In this document: piece by piece, positions 41,493 to 49,414 of the stretch
How the letters are laid out: every line of letters begins with the position of its first letter
Numbering within the stretch: position 1 is the stretch's first letter
DNA from: Myxococcota bacterium
GTDB lineage: Bacteria; Myxococcota_A; Polyangia; JAAYKL01
Assembly: GCA_030065855.1 (NCBI GenBank)
Contig: JASJCT010000011.1
Coordinates: 1-64,000, forward strand
Length of the DNA: 64,000 nucleotides
Reading direction: 5' to 3'
Notes under the pieces: generated by a model
Databases searched by the model: none
What the model saw: only the letters and a program-made list of their open reading frames with translations
Told to the model about the DNA's origin: nothing
Made by a program: the position numbers and the translations under genes

Positions 41493-42301
41493 ATGCGACC
41501 CTGCCTACTGGCTGTCCGGTTGGTATACTGGCAGGCAGTGGCGCCTATCCATCTCTGCTGGCATCGGCACTGATGGCGCGTGGTTACAAAGTGGTCGTAG
41601 CGGGCATCAAGGGCCAATGTATTGCGGCGTTACCGAGCGGCGTTGGATCGCGCCAAACGGTGTACCTGGGAGCGTTTGCGGAAACCGTGCGTTTTTTCTC
41701 TAGCTCAGGTACCCATCACATCTTTTTAGCTGGCGGGATCAACCGCGCCCATGCGTGGCGATCCGCACGCCCGGATAGGCACAGCACAGCGCTCCTGCCC
41801 CAAGCCCTGTTCGGCGGAGATGACGGGCTGCTCAAGGCGGTTGTGGCGCGATTAGAAAAACTCGGCGTCTGGGTCTGTGATCCCAGACCCTTTATCGACA
41901 GTGCCCTTGCGCCCATCGGTCGTATGGCCGGCCCTTCACCTGATCCCATCACTTGTGGGGAAATCACCCTCGCCCGCCAGGCGGCTGCCGAACTCGGGCG
42001 CAGAGATGTGGGCCAAGCGGTTTTGGTCTACCGCGGACAGGTAGTTGGAACAGAAGGACGAGACGGCACAGACGCCCTGATCGCAGCCGCACCCGGTCCC
42101 GGCGCCGTGCTCGTTAAAATGGCCAAGCCCGGCCAAGACCTCCGCTTTGATCTGCCGACCATCGGTCCGACCACCGCACTGCTGGCCAGGGCAGCCCATT
42201 TGCAGGCGATTGGTGTGGCAGCTGGCAATGTCCTCCTGCTGGGACAGGACCGGGTCATTGACATCTGCAACCGGGCCGACATCTCCCTCATTGGTTTTTG
42301 A
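41489..42301 (+). CDS. lpxI: UDP-2,3-diacylglucosamine diphosphatase LpxI
   Basis: 270 residues. The N-terminal VGILAGSGAYPSLLASAL, then FLAGGINRAH, the LLPQALFGGDDGLLKAVVARLE segment, and the C-terminal GPTTALLARAAHLQAIGVAAGNVLLL are the LpxI (DUF1009) hallmarks, though the family's acidic catalytic residues cannot be named from this reading. It hydrolyses UDP-2,3-diacylglucosamine on the pathway to lipid A disaccharide. Its overlap with lpxA and the adjacent phosphatase give three lipid A-type genes in a row; lpxB is not in the window. Confidence 0.9.
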   Translation: MNATLPTGCPVGILAGSGAYPSLLASALMARGYKVVVAGIKGQCIAALPSGVGSRQTVYLGAFAETVRFFSSSGTHHIFLAGGINRAHAWRSARPDRHSTALLPQALFGGDDGLLKAVVARLEKLGVWVCDPRPFIDSALAPIGRMAGPSPDPITCGEITLARQAAAELGRRDVGQAVLVYRGQVVGTEGRDGTDALIAAAPGPGAVLVKMAKPGQDLRFDLPTIGPTTALLARAAHLQAIGVAAGNVLLLGQDRVIDICNRADISLIGF

Positions 42302-42379
42302 ATCACAACTTAAAAAGAATTGACGCGCCGGCTGGTTCGTAGAATCATGTCGCTTGACAAATGAGGGGAGTGCAGACCA

Positions 42380-42748
42380 GTGGGTGGGAAAGATAAAACA
42401 GTATTGCTCATAGTGGATGACGAAAGCTCTGTCGGGCGGGCCCTATCGCGAATGCTGCGCAGCAAGGTGGACGAAATCCTGGTGGCGGTCAGTCCTTTGG
42501 AGGCCGAGATGCTCCTGGACACACAGGAGGTGACCCATCTCATCTGCGATCATTGGTTCGGACGCGGTCAGAGACTGGGGGTCCACCTGGTGCGTCAATG
42601 GAAAGAAACGTATCCATCGATAAAAAGGGCGGTACTGCTTACCGGCACCGATATCAGCCTCATCGAGGTACAGCCAGACATTGACGCGATACTCGATAAG
42701 ACGGTTGACGAAAAAGCAATCTCCCGGGCCTTGGGGTTCAACGACTAA
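42380..42748 (+). CDS. Single-domain response regulator
   Basis: 122 residues, one receiver domain and nothing else. Acidic pair in LLIVDDES, acceptor Asp57 in THLICDHWFG, Thr in LLTGTDIS and Lys in ILDKTVD. It shares the LICDxWxG acceptor and the GTDxxxIxxxxxxD switch region with the lone receiver at 37841, and the two are clear paralogues. The Lys position is followed by Thr rather than Pro. Possible role as phosphate shuttle or sink. Confidence 0.82.
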   Translation: MGGKDKTVLLIVDDESSVGRALSRMLRSKVDEILVAVSPLEAEMLLDTQEVTHLICDHWFGRGQRLGVHLVRQWKETYPSIKRAVLLTGTDISLIEVQPDIDAILDKTVDEKAISRALGFND

Positions 42749-42782
42749 ATAAACCGCTCATCGTCACAGTGGCAAACCCGTT

Positions 42783-43907
42783 CTATTGCACGGTGGGGCG
42801 CTTCTCCTGGGTTTCTCGGTGTAGAATTTCGTATCCAGCTTCGAATGCGGCTTGATCAGGGGGCCACATGTCGATGAACTGTATGCCCATGCCTGGGGGA
42901 GATACGGCGCCCTCGGTGTCCCCAAGACCCTTGCACCAAACGACCTGAGCATGGGCCACGACCTGGCCCCGACCAAATGGCGGGGTAAACGCAACCTCGA
43001 TGCGCGTTTGAAGGGGCAGGCCGGTCAGGGATCGAATATAGAGGCCGCCCAGATTTACGTTGAAGGTGTACCCGTAAAAAGGAACCTCCCCCCCGATTGG
43101 CTTGAAGGAGATGGGCGTTCCGTAAAGAATCCGAGGTGATCTCCGCGCCCCCACCGGGGGTGGCGCCAGCATTTCGTTTAGCACAAAGGTCAGTCCCTCA
43201 GCATCGGCACCTGCTTCAAAAAAAGAGCACTGCAAATTCGTGGGCAGATCGGTGCTCAGCTTTTCTATTTCATCAGCAGCTGCGACGAGAACCCACGGCG
43301 GTGTGCCCTCGGTGTTCAGACCTGACTCAGCAACCACGTCCATAACGGGCTTACCCGGGAGATCGCTTGATGAAATGATCGCACGCGCCTCTACGCGGGA
43401 AATAGCCGTTTGAAGCTCTGAAGTAGCAGCGGCAAAGGTGGTGTCAAAGCCATTGCGCCTGAGTACCTGCCCCAGGCGTACCCGCTCGGCACGATCAGCA
43501 TGGGCGAGAATCAGGTGTCCTGCCGGTGCCCGCACAGCCCGCCAAGTGTCATCATCTTTAAAAAAAGAGACCAACGCCTGAAACTGCTTTAAGGATCCCT
43601 CTACCAGATAATCGTCAATGCCGTTTCGAAAGGATATCTCAAGTAGGCCGGCATCGGGTTTTTTCACCAGGGCAATGACCGGTGTGGATGTAAGCGCCCG
43701 CTCCTCGCGTAGGGTTCGAATAATCTGCTCCATGTCTTCTACATCAGTAGCAAACAAGATGGAGACCGGCGGATTTTCCGCAATCTCTTGGGCCAGATTG
43801 TCCGATACCATGACGCGTTTGGGTGAGAGCCCTGATTCGTGGATTAAGCGCAGCATGGCAGCAGCATGGGGACCGGGATTACCGATAAAAACGAAGTCTT
43901 GTGTCAT
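42783..43907 (-). CDS. PilZ protein with two pseudo-receiver domains
   Basis: 374 residues: two receiver-like folds (about 5-125 and 130-230) followed by a PilZ domain. The first shows alternating strands (FVFIGNP, ILFATDVEDM, VIALVKKPDA) and the second similar ones (HLILAHADRAERVRLGQVLRRNGF, ARAIISSSDLPG, PWVLVAAADE), but the phospho-acceptor Asp is missing or displaced in both. The PilZ part contains SPRILYGTPISFKPIGG, then YTFNVNLGGLYIRS and PPGMGIQFIDMWP. It may bind c-di-GMP and respond to protein partners rather than phosphate. The PilZ RxxxR is not obvious. Confidence 0.75.
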   Translation of the reverse strand: MTQDFVFIGNPGPHAAAMLRLIHESGLSPKRVMVSDNLAQEIAENPPVSILFATDVEDMEQIIRTLREERALTSTPVIALVKKPDAGLLEISFRNGIDDYLVEGSLKQFQALVSFFKDDDTWRAVRAPAGHLILAHADRAERVRLGQVLRRNGFDTTFAAATSELQTAISRVEARAIISSSDLPGKPVMDVVAESGLNTEGTPPWVLVAAADEIEKLSTDLPTNLQCSFFEAGADAEGLTFVLNEMLAPPPVGARRSPRILYGTPISFKPIGGEVPFYGYTFNVNLGGLYIRSLTGLPLQTRIEVAFTPPFGRGQVVAHAQVVWCKGLGDTEGAVSPPGMGIQFIDMWPPDQAAFEAGYEILHRETQEKRPTVQ

Positions 43908-44027
43908 CCATGCTCCCCTATCGATGCCGCACCAACACGGTGCTTTTCATAATGTAACGTACAAGAAGAGAAATACTTAACCCAGAGCTTAGTGCCTGAA
44001 AGTCCGTTCTAAAGGTGCTTTTTCGTT

Positions 44028-44102
44028 GTAGGGCCTGGGTTTATCCCAGGCCGGAAAGCAACGTCGCATCGCGATTCGGCTGGGGATAAACCCCACCCCT
44101 AC
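44028..44102. repeat. Palindromic intergenic repeat (GGGTTTATCCC type)
   Basis: Left arm 44028-44053 and right arm 44077-44102 are inverted copies (about 22 of 26 positions match), each with its own hairpin: CCTGGG-TTTAT-CCCAGG and TGGGG-ATAAA-CCCCA. Together they form a long stem between the two minus-strand genes. Repeats of this appearance (GTAGGGGTGGGGTTTATCCCC) recur between genes of many bacteria. Confidence 0.65.
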
Positions 44103-44146
44103 ATCATCTGGTACGCCTTTCTGGCACTTTCTCGGCCGGGCAACCC

Positions 44147-44602
44147 TTACTTATTGAGGCCCCGCGCCAGGAGGGCATTTAATTTTTTTATATATTCCTT
44201 AAGAGAGGCTTTCTCGTGTTCGGTCAAGTTCGATAGCAGGGACTGATAGGTCTCTCGTACCCGCTTGCGATGCTTGCGTATCAACCGCCGACCTTGGTCG
44301 GTCAGTTCCAGCATGATGATACGGCCGTCGTAGGGGCCCTTTACCTTGGTTATGATGCCGGCTTTGGCGAGCCTTGCAACCATTTCAGATGTCGTGCTCT
44401 GAGCAGTTCCCACCTGCCGGCCCAATTTGCCAACAGAGATGGGGCCGTGGCTGTGAATGACAGATATCACTTTGTACTGGCCATAGGAAATATCTTCCTG
44501 CACCGGTACTCCGTTCAGGAATTCGATCTGCTGCCTCAGCTCTTGTACCAGCTCTTCCACTATTTCAATGGAATCCGATACTTCGTTTTCATTCGCATCC
44601 AT
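44147..44602 (-). CDS. MarR-family transcriptional regulator
   Basis: 151 residues with the winged helix-turn-helix of MarR: VISVIHSHGPISVGKLGRQVGTAQSTTSEMVARLAKAGIITK, cut here to the recognition helix QSTTSEMVARLAKAGIITK, followed by the wing GPYDGRIIMLELTDQGRRLI and a C-terminal dimerisation helix. It likely represses nearby or distant genes and is relieved by a small phenolic ligand or by cysteine oxidation; it has no Cys. Target unknown. It is isolated between two minus-strand genes. Confidence 0.85.
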   Translation of the reverse strand: MDANENEVSDSIEIVEELVQELRQQIEFLNGVPVQEDISYGQYKVISVIHSHGPISVGKLGRQVGTAQSTTSEMVARLAKAGIITKVKGPYDGRIIMLELTDQGRRLIRKHRKRVRETYQSLLSNLTEHEKASLKEYIKKLNALLARGLNK

Positions 44603-44769
44603 TGCCCCAGCACCTCGCTAACTATTTGATATCACTAGAAATTAAAGTTTTGCCGCGAATGCTTCCGCATTCATCTGGTGAGCATATACTACTGTTTATT
44701 GAAAAAGCAACAATCAAAACCCGCTGCTTACAGCGAATTCCAGATTATTTTATTATTACAACCGACATT

Positions 44770-45282
44770 TCAAATTTGAAATGTGTCGTTTCGGACCTGT
44801 GAGGCGGATTTTGAGCGTACTTCCCTCATGGGGATACCTAGCTTCGGGTGAAGGAGGGTGTCATCCAAAGCCAACACCTGATCGAGGACAAAGGGTCGGC
44901 GGATAAGCTCGGGGTGTGGGATTGTCAGGTCGGGGGTCTCGATGACGCTGTCTCCATAGAGCAGAATATCCAAATCGATGATGCGTGGGCCCCATTTTTG
45001 GCGTTGGAACGTACGTCCTAGTTTTCGCTCGCAGGTTTTTAGGAATGCCAGCAGTGCAAGGGCATCGAGGGCAGTGTGAATTTCGGCCACAGCATTAATA
45101 AACCAGGGCTGATCTGTCACGCCCCACGGCTCGGTTTCGATAAGATCCGTGTGGCGAATCAATCGGATGTGATCGCTATCTTTGAGAAAACACAGTCCGG
45201 CGCGCACGTTCTGTCGCCGGTCTCTGAGATTGCTGCCGAGTCCGATAAAAGACCGCACCCAGCCGACGGTTGCCGACGTCAT
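44770..45282 (-). CDS. folK: 6-hydroxymethyl-7,8-dihydropterin pyrophosphokinase FolK
   Basis: 170 residues. Family segments: RSFIGLGSNLRDRRQNV, QPWFINAVAEI, LLAFLKTCERKLGR, WGPRIIDLDILLYGD (catalytic Asp pair) and IPHPELIRRPFVLDQVLAL. It transfers pyrophosphate from ATP in folate synthesis. It is coupled (ATGA) to the upstream CBM9-like lipoprotein gene, which is unusual company for folK. Confidence 0.93.
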   Translation of the reverse strand: MTSATVGWVRSFIGLGSNLRDRRQNVRAGLCFLKDSDHIRLIRHTDLIETEPWGVTDQPWFINAVAEIHTALDALALLAFLKTCERKLGRTFQRQKWGPRIIDLDILLYGDSVIETPDLTIPHPELIRRPFVLDQVLALDDTLLHPKLGIPMREVRSKSASQVRNDTFQI

Positions 45283-46667
45283 TGTGTGGTGCGTTCCAGA
45301 TCTGCTCCCGTCTTTGGGCGGGGTGCCTGTTTTGATCGTATCCGCTTAATCGGCCCATCTTTCTTTGGCTGCTCGGCCTGCTCGGCCTGCTCGGTCTGCT
45401 CGGTCTGCTCGGTCTGCTCGGTCTGTTCGGTCTGCTCGGTCTGCTCGCTTTCCTTTGGGGGTATTTCTTTTACGAAAACGATACTGCCGAATTTATCCAG
45501 GGCGTGGAAATCTCCTCTCAAGGGGGGAGACCAGGCACTGTACCTGGGTCTATCTTTGGTAATGTCGATTCTAAGGAAATTCCCGCGCCATTGGGTGTCT
45601 ATTTTAGGGGGAACCCCTGCTTGTTCTGAAATCGAGGAAAACGGCACGGCCAACTCGGCTGTCCAGCCCTTATCTTCGTCTGCGTCGTTGTTTAGCGTGC
45701 CGTCGAGTGAGACCTTGACTTGCATGTTGCTCGACCAGTTATTTTGATTTTTCCGATGCGTCGGTAAAAACGCATCAAAAACGATGCCTGCCGGGTTCAC
45801 TTGCAGTTCGTAGTAATCTTTCCCATCCCCCTGGGGATCGAGAAAAAACTCAAATGCGTCCTCTCGCCAGAGCGGTGCATCTGGTTTGGTGAATTTGCTC
45901 TTGATGAAGTCATCTTGGGCAATCATCGCCACATAGAGGTAATTTTTATCCCACAACAATCGCACCTCAGTGGGACGTTCAGCACTGAATCCAGTCAACG
46001 TATCGCTAAACGCGGCGAGTTTTGGCGCGTTGTGCCATGCCGGATCTTCGCCGATCTTGCCATCGATTACCGGTGGCATCTCGGCATGCGGTATCATCGC
46101 AACGAAATCGCCTCGCTTCGGTGGTTGGGTTTGTATTTGCGGTCCCCTGACCCTTCCGCCCTTGTCCGCGTGCTCACCACTTGCTTTCAATCGGTCGTCA
46201 TTCTTCCACATGCCGACCCTTGGTTCGAAGATTTCATACTTCCAGTTGTCGGGTATTTTATAGGGTTGCACGTCTTTTATGATCAGGCCAGACTGCCAGT
46301 ACTCCGGCTGAAAATGCTCCCGGATGGGACCGGGGGTATCTATGTTGAGGCGCGCGATGCCGCGCTCGTCAAACGCGTGGGTGAACAGGCGCCAGCCCGG
46401 TCCGGGGGCTTTTATACAGTGCCAGTACCAGGTTACGGTCACTGTATTTCCGGCGAGCACGCGCTGTTTGCTCACGTCGTATCCCAGCAGCACGACCTTG
46501 TCCCCCAGCGGGAGGTTTAATGTCTTGTGCATCCGTTTGGGCGGTTGCTTTAGGAGATACGTTGCGATCTTATCGCTCTTATCAGAAGTGACATAAGACG
46601 TACTATCGAGGCACCCCCAAAATACTGGGCCCAGGGCCAATATGGCAGCCATCTTTTTCCACCTCAT
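45279..46667 (-). CDS. Lipoprotein with CBM9-like domain and Glu-Gln-Thr repeat tail
   Basis: 462 residues. Start at MRWKKM after an AAAGGAGC site; the lipobox is FWGC. The middle (about 190-390) has AEMPPVIDGKIGEDPAWHNA, VRLLWDKNYLYVAMIAQD, WREDAFEFFLDP, YYELQVNPAG and WTAELAVPFSSI, the pattern of CBM9-like carbohydrate-binding or heme-binding family 9 domains found as outer-membrane lipoproteins. The tail is a run of seven or more EQT tripeptides, coded by a 9-bp DNA repeat, and then a basic stretch. The tail may be flexible and variable between strains. Confidence 0.75.
   Translation of the reverse strand: MRWKKMAAILALGPVFWGCLDSTSYVTSDKSDKIATYLLKQPPKRMHKTLNLPLGDKVVLLGYDVSKQRVLAGNTVTVTWYWHCIKAPGPGWRLFTHAFDERGIARLNIDTPGPIREHFQPEYWQSGLIIKDVQPYKIPDNWKYEIFEPRVGMWKNDDRLKASGEHADKGGRVRGPQIQTQPPKRGDFVAMIPHAEMPPVIDGKIGEDPAWHNAPKLAAFSDTLTGFSAERPTEVRLLWDKNYLYVAMIAQDDFIKSKFTKPDAPLWREDAFEFFLDPQGDGKDYYELQVNPAGIVFDAFLPTHRKNQNNWSSNMQVKVSLDGTLNNDADEDKGWTAELAVPFSSISEQAGVPPKIDTQWRGNFLRIDITKDRPRYSAWSPPLRGDFHALDKFGSIVFVKEIPPKESEQTEQTEQTEQTEQTEQTEQAEQAEQPKKDGPIKRIRSKQAPRPKTGADLERTTQ
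45368..45449. repeat. 9-bp minisatellite in the lipoprotein C-terminus
   Basis: About nine tandem copies of CTGCTCGGT/C (plus strand) lie inside the lipoprotein gene and code for repeating Glu-Gln-Thr/Ala on the minus strand. Copies differ by single bases (CTGTTCGGT, CTGCTCGGC). The number of copies is likely to change by slippage, lengthening or shortening the tail in frame. Confidence 0.8.
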
Positions 46668-46703
46668 GTTGAGCTCCTTTTTTCCTATATCGTTCAATCG
46701 AGC

Positions 46704-48302
46704 TTATTTACGGCTCTTTTTGCGGGACTTCTTTGCCTGTTTGCGCTTTGCCTTTGCCTTTGCCTTGCTGCCCGTCGACCGGGTCTTCCGACTGGCCTGC
46801 CCGGCCCGATCTGCAATGGCTGCCTGGAGCATCTCATCGCCGAGTTGCCCCATCGCGCCAGCTGGCATGCCCGGCAGCGCTGGCATGCCCGGCATGCCCT
46901 GGTTACCCATGGCGCCTTTCAACTTGCGGGCCATGGCGAGCTGCTTCATGCCGGGTATCTTGGAAAGCATGCCGGCTTGAGCGCCGATATTGCCCATCAT
47001 GTCCCGAACCCCCTTGAACCGGGTCAGGAGATCTCGGACTTCCTTGGCGCGGCGACCCGACCCCTTGGCAACGCGCTCGATGCGTCCGGGCTGAGCGTCA
47101 AAGAGGGATACGTCGATCCGTTCCTTGGCTGTCATGGATTGAATAATCGACTCGATTTTAACGAGTTCTGCATCATCCACATTCATGCCCTCTGGCAATC
47201 CATCTTGGAAGAACGGCAACTTTTCTATGAGATCGCCGAGGGAGCCCATTTTTTTAATGGCCCGAATTTGTTCGAGAAAATCCAGCATATTGAATTGACC
47301 ACGGAGCATGCGGCGGGCGTCCTTTTCCGCCTTATCGGCGTCGAGCACTTCTTCGAAGTCCTTGACAAGCCCCACCACATCACCCATGCCCAAAATGCGC
47401 GAGGCAAGACCATCTGGACGAAACTCCTCTAGCTTATCGAGCGCTTCGCCCATCCCGAGGTATTTGATCGGAGCCCCTGTTGTTTCCTTGATGGAAAGCG
47501 CTGCTCCGCCCCTGGCATCCCCGTCCAGCTTCGTGAGCACCACGCCGGAGAGATTGAGTTTTTTGTGGAACTCGTGGGCAGTGGTGACGGCGTCCTGGCC
47601 TATCATCGCATCGGCGACGAGAAAGATGTTTTTGGGTTTTACGGTTTTTTTGATATCGAAAAGCTCCTGCATCAGCTTTTCATCCACGGTTTGCCGCCCG
47701 GCTGTATCGAAGAGCACAACGTCTCGGCGCCCCTTCCTCGCCTCCTGCATGGCGTCGTTACAGATTTTAACCGGGTCCTTAATGTCGGTATTCGCGAACA
47801 CAGGCAGGTCCAGTCGGCCGCCGAGCACCTGGAGTTGCTCAATAGCGGCCGGTCGGTACACGTCAGCTGCCACGAGCAATGGTCGGTGGCCATTTTTTTC
47901 CAGTAATCTGGCCAACTTAGCGGTGGTCGTGGTCTTGCCGACGCCGTTGAGGCCCACCATCATGATGCCGGTTGGGGTCCCTTTGGGTGCCATGGCGAGG
48001 TCTGTGTCCACCGGTCCCATCATGGCGGTGAGTTCGTCGAGGCATATTTTTACAAACGCATCGGTCGGGGATATCTTCGTTTTCTTACCCTTTGATTTGG
48101 CAAGGGTTTGAACCACCTCTCCGATGGCCTTTTCCCGGACGCGAGAGAGAAAGGCTTTTGTGAGCGCCAGATCGACATCCGCTTCTAATAGGGATAGGCG
48201 AATGTCCCGGAGCGCCGTATCGACGATCTTTTCGTCGATTTCCACGAGCCCCTTAAACCGGTCTTTTGCTTTTCTGAACCCTTTTGTCAGTGTTTCGAAC
48301 AT
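46704..48302 (-). CDS. ffh: Signal recognition particle protein Ffh
   Basis: 532 residues. The NG domain has VGLNGVGKTTTTAKLARLL (P loop), DTAGRQTVDEKLMQEL, LTKLDGDARGGAALSI and YLGMGEALDKLEEF; the C-terminal M domain is Met-rich (MLSKIPGMKQLAMARKLKGAMG, MPGMPALPGMPAGAM). Ffh with 4.5S RNA delivers membrane proteins to the translocon. The very basic Lys/Arg/Ser tail of about 35 residues (KAKAKAKRKQAKKSRKKS) is an addition over the E. coli protein. The 4.5S RNA gene was not found. Confidence 0.95.
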   Translation of the reverse strand: MFETLTKGFRKAKDRFKGLVEIDEKIVDTALRDIRLSLLEADVDLALTKAFLSRVREKAIGEVVQTLAKSKGKKTKISPTDAFVKICLDELTAMMGPVDTDLAMAPKGTPTGIMMVGLNGVGKTTTTAKLARLLEKNGHRPLLVAADVYRPAAIEQLQVLGGRLDLPVFANTDIKDPVKICNDAMQEARKGRRDVVLFDTAGRQTVDEKLMQELFDIKKTVKPKNIFLVADAMIGQDAVTTAHEFHKKLNLSGVVLTKLDGDARGGAALSIKETTGAPIKYLGMGEALDKLEEFRPDGLASRILGMGDVVGLVKDFEEVLDADKAEKDARRMLRGQFNMLDFLEQIRAIKKMGSLGDLIEKLPFFQDGLPEGMNVDDAELVKIESIIQSMTAKERIDVSLFDAQPGRIERVAKGSGRRAKEVRDLLTRFKGVRDMMGNIGAQAGMLSKIPGMKQLAMARKLKGAMGNQGMPGMPALPGMPAGAMGQLGDEMLQAAIADRAGQASRKTRSTGSKAKAKAKRKQAKKSRKKSRK

Positions 48303-48529
48303 GTGTTTCCCATTTGCTGTGTCAATAAATCAGGTACCCATCCCAAACGAACGATGGGCACGGGGCAATACTATCCAAGCCCTGACGGTGAGCGGGCGCA
48401 GCTTAACACAACCCAAACCCAATGGCCAAGCCGGACAGTGGCATTACTAGATTTTCGAGGAATAAATTGATAGTCTTTCTAAAAATCAATCACTGAATTA
48501 CCCAAAGAATTGATAAAACAAAATTTGTC

Positions 48530-49153
48530 ATGACAGAGAAACGCTTGAAGATAATCACGCTGTTCATTAATTTGATCAGCGGCATTTCTTTCGGCATTTT
48601 AATCAACGGCAAGTCTTGGATGCTGCTTGCTGTCGTCGGTCTGATATTCTGCTTATGGAACCTTTATGCCATTGTTCGACTGCCGCGATCCCGGATCGAG
48701 CTTCTGCTTAGGTTGGTGCATGATCAACTCAGTCCAGGTGTCGGTGACAACGTCAGATGCGGCTTCTTGGTGCCAACGAGGAAAGGCAATATCGTTAAGA
48801 TATCAAGTTACGAAAACAGAAAATTTAACCACAAAAGGCGAATCGTGCGCGCGGGAATAGGCACTGCAGGGCGAGCCTTTTCCTCCAGAAGGGAAGTGAT
48901 ACTGCCCGAGCTAAGAGGGGATTTTAGAGAAGTCATGCTCCGAGATTGGGGATTCACCAGTTCTGAGGTTGATAAACTCCAACAGGATCGAAAATCATAT
49001 GCGAGCATGCCTTTTCTTAATGATAGAGGGGATGAAGTACTGGGTGTTATCTGTGTCGATGCTGCGACACCGCGGTTTCCAACAGCAGACCGCTTGGATA
49101 TTTTGCGCTGGTTTATCCCGTACTTCAGCGCTATATTAGAGAATGAGAGGTGA
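48530..49153 (+). CDS. Membrane protein with C-terminal GAF-like domain
   Basis: 207 residues. Two hydrophobic helices near residues 8-45 (LFINLISGISFGIL, MLLAVVGLIFCLWNLYAIV) anchor the protein; residues about 60-200 resemble a GAF domain (VRCGFLVPTRKGNIVKISSY, GIGTAGRAFSSRREVILPEL, YASMPFLNDRGDEVLGVICVD). GAF domains bind small molecules or form dimers in signalling. It is coupled by proximity (6 bp) to the next small gene and likely relays a signal to another protein. No output domain is visible. Confidence 0.7.
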   Translation: MTEKRLKIITLFINLISGISFGILINGKSWMLLAVVGLIFCLWNLYAIVRLPRSRIELLLRLVHDQLSPGVGDNVRCGFLVPTRKGNIVKISSYENRKFNHKRRIVRAGIGTAGRAFSSRREVILPELRGDFREVMLRDWGFTSSEVDKLQQDRKSYASMPFLNDRGDEVLGVICVDAATPRFPTADRLDILRWFIPYFSAILENER

Positions 49154-49159
49154 TAATCA

Positions 49160-49384
49160 ATGAGCGGTAACAGCGCCAATATTGAAGAGATAATCGCCGG
49201 GTTAGGCGATGTGGACAAGCAATACCATGACTTAATGATTGAAGCCGGATTTGTGCCGGAAATGGTAGGGGATACCCTTACTTATGCTCGCCCCGCCGTA
49301 ATGCTGACACGTGATAGCTCTAAAAGGACAGCGGCAACAACAGATGGGATCCATCACCCCCTAATGAGACTTATTTCCCTGTAG
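49160..49384 (+). CDS. Small hypothetical protein
   Basis: 74 residues with a GAGAGG site before the ATG, 6 bp after the GAF protein. I do not recognise it. Mixed helical sequence (NIEEIIAGLGDVDKQYHDLM) with no signal peptide or membrane helix. Genes of this size next to a signalling protein are often its partner; this is inference. Confidence 0.5.
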   Translation: MSGNSANIEEIIAGLGDVDKQYHDLMIEAGFVPEMVGDTLTYARPAVMLTRDSSKRTAATTDGIHHPLMRLISL

Positions 49385-49414
49385 ATAACCCAATAATTTT
49401 ATTAATAAAAGAGG

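Noticed and set aside
42302-42380. TTGACG...AATCAT as promoter of the second lone receiver.
   Set aside because: The -10 element matches only 3 of 6 bases; too weak to list.
45368-45449. Possible mobile or regulatory repeat of CTGCTCGGT.
   Set aside because: It is in frame inside a lipoprotein gene and codes for the EQT tail, so it is a coding minisatellite.
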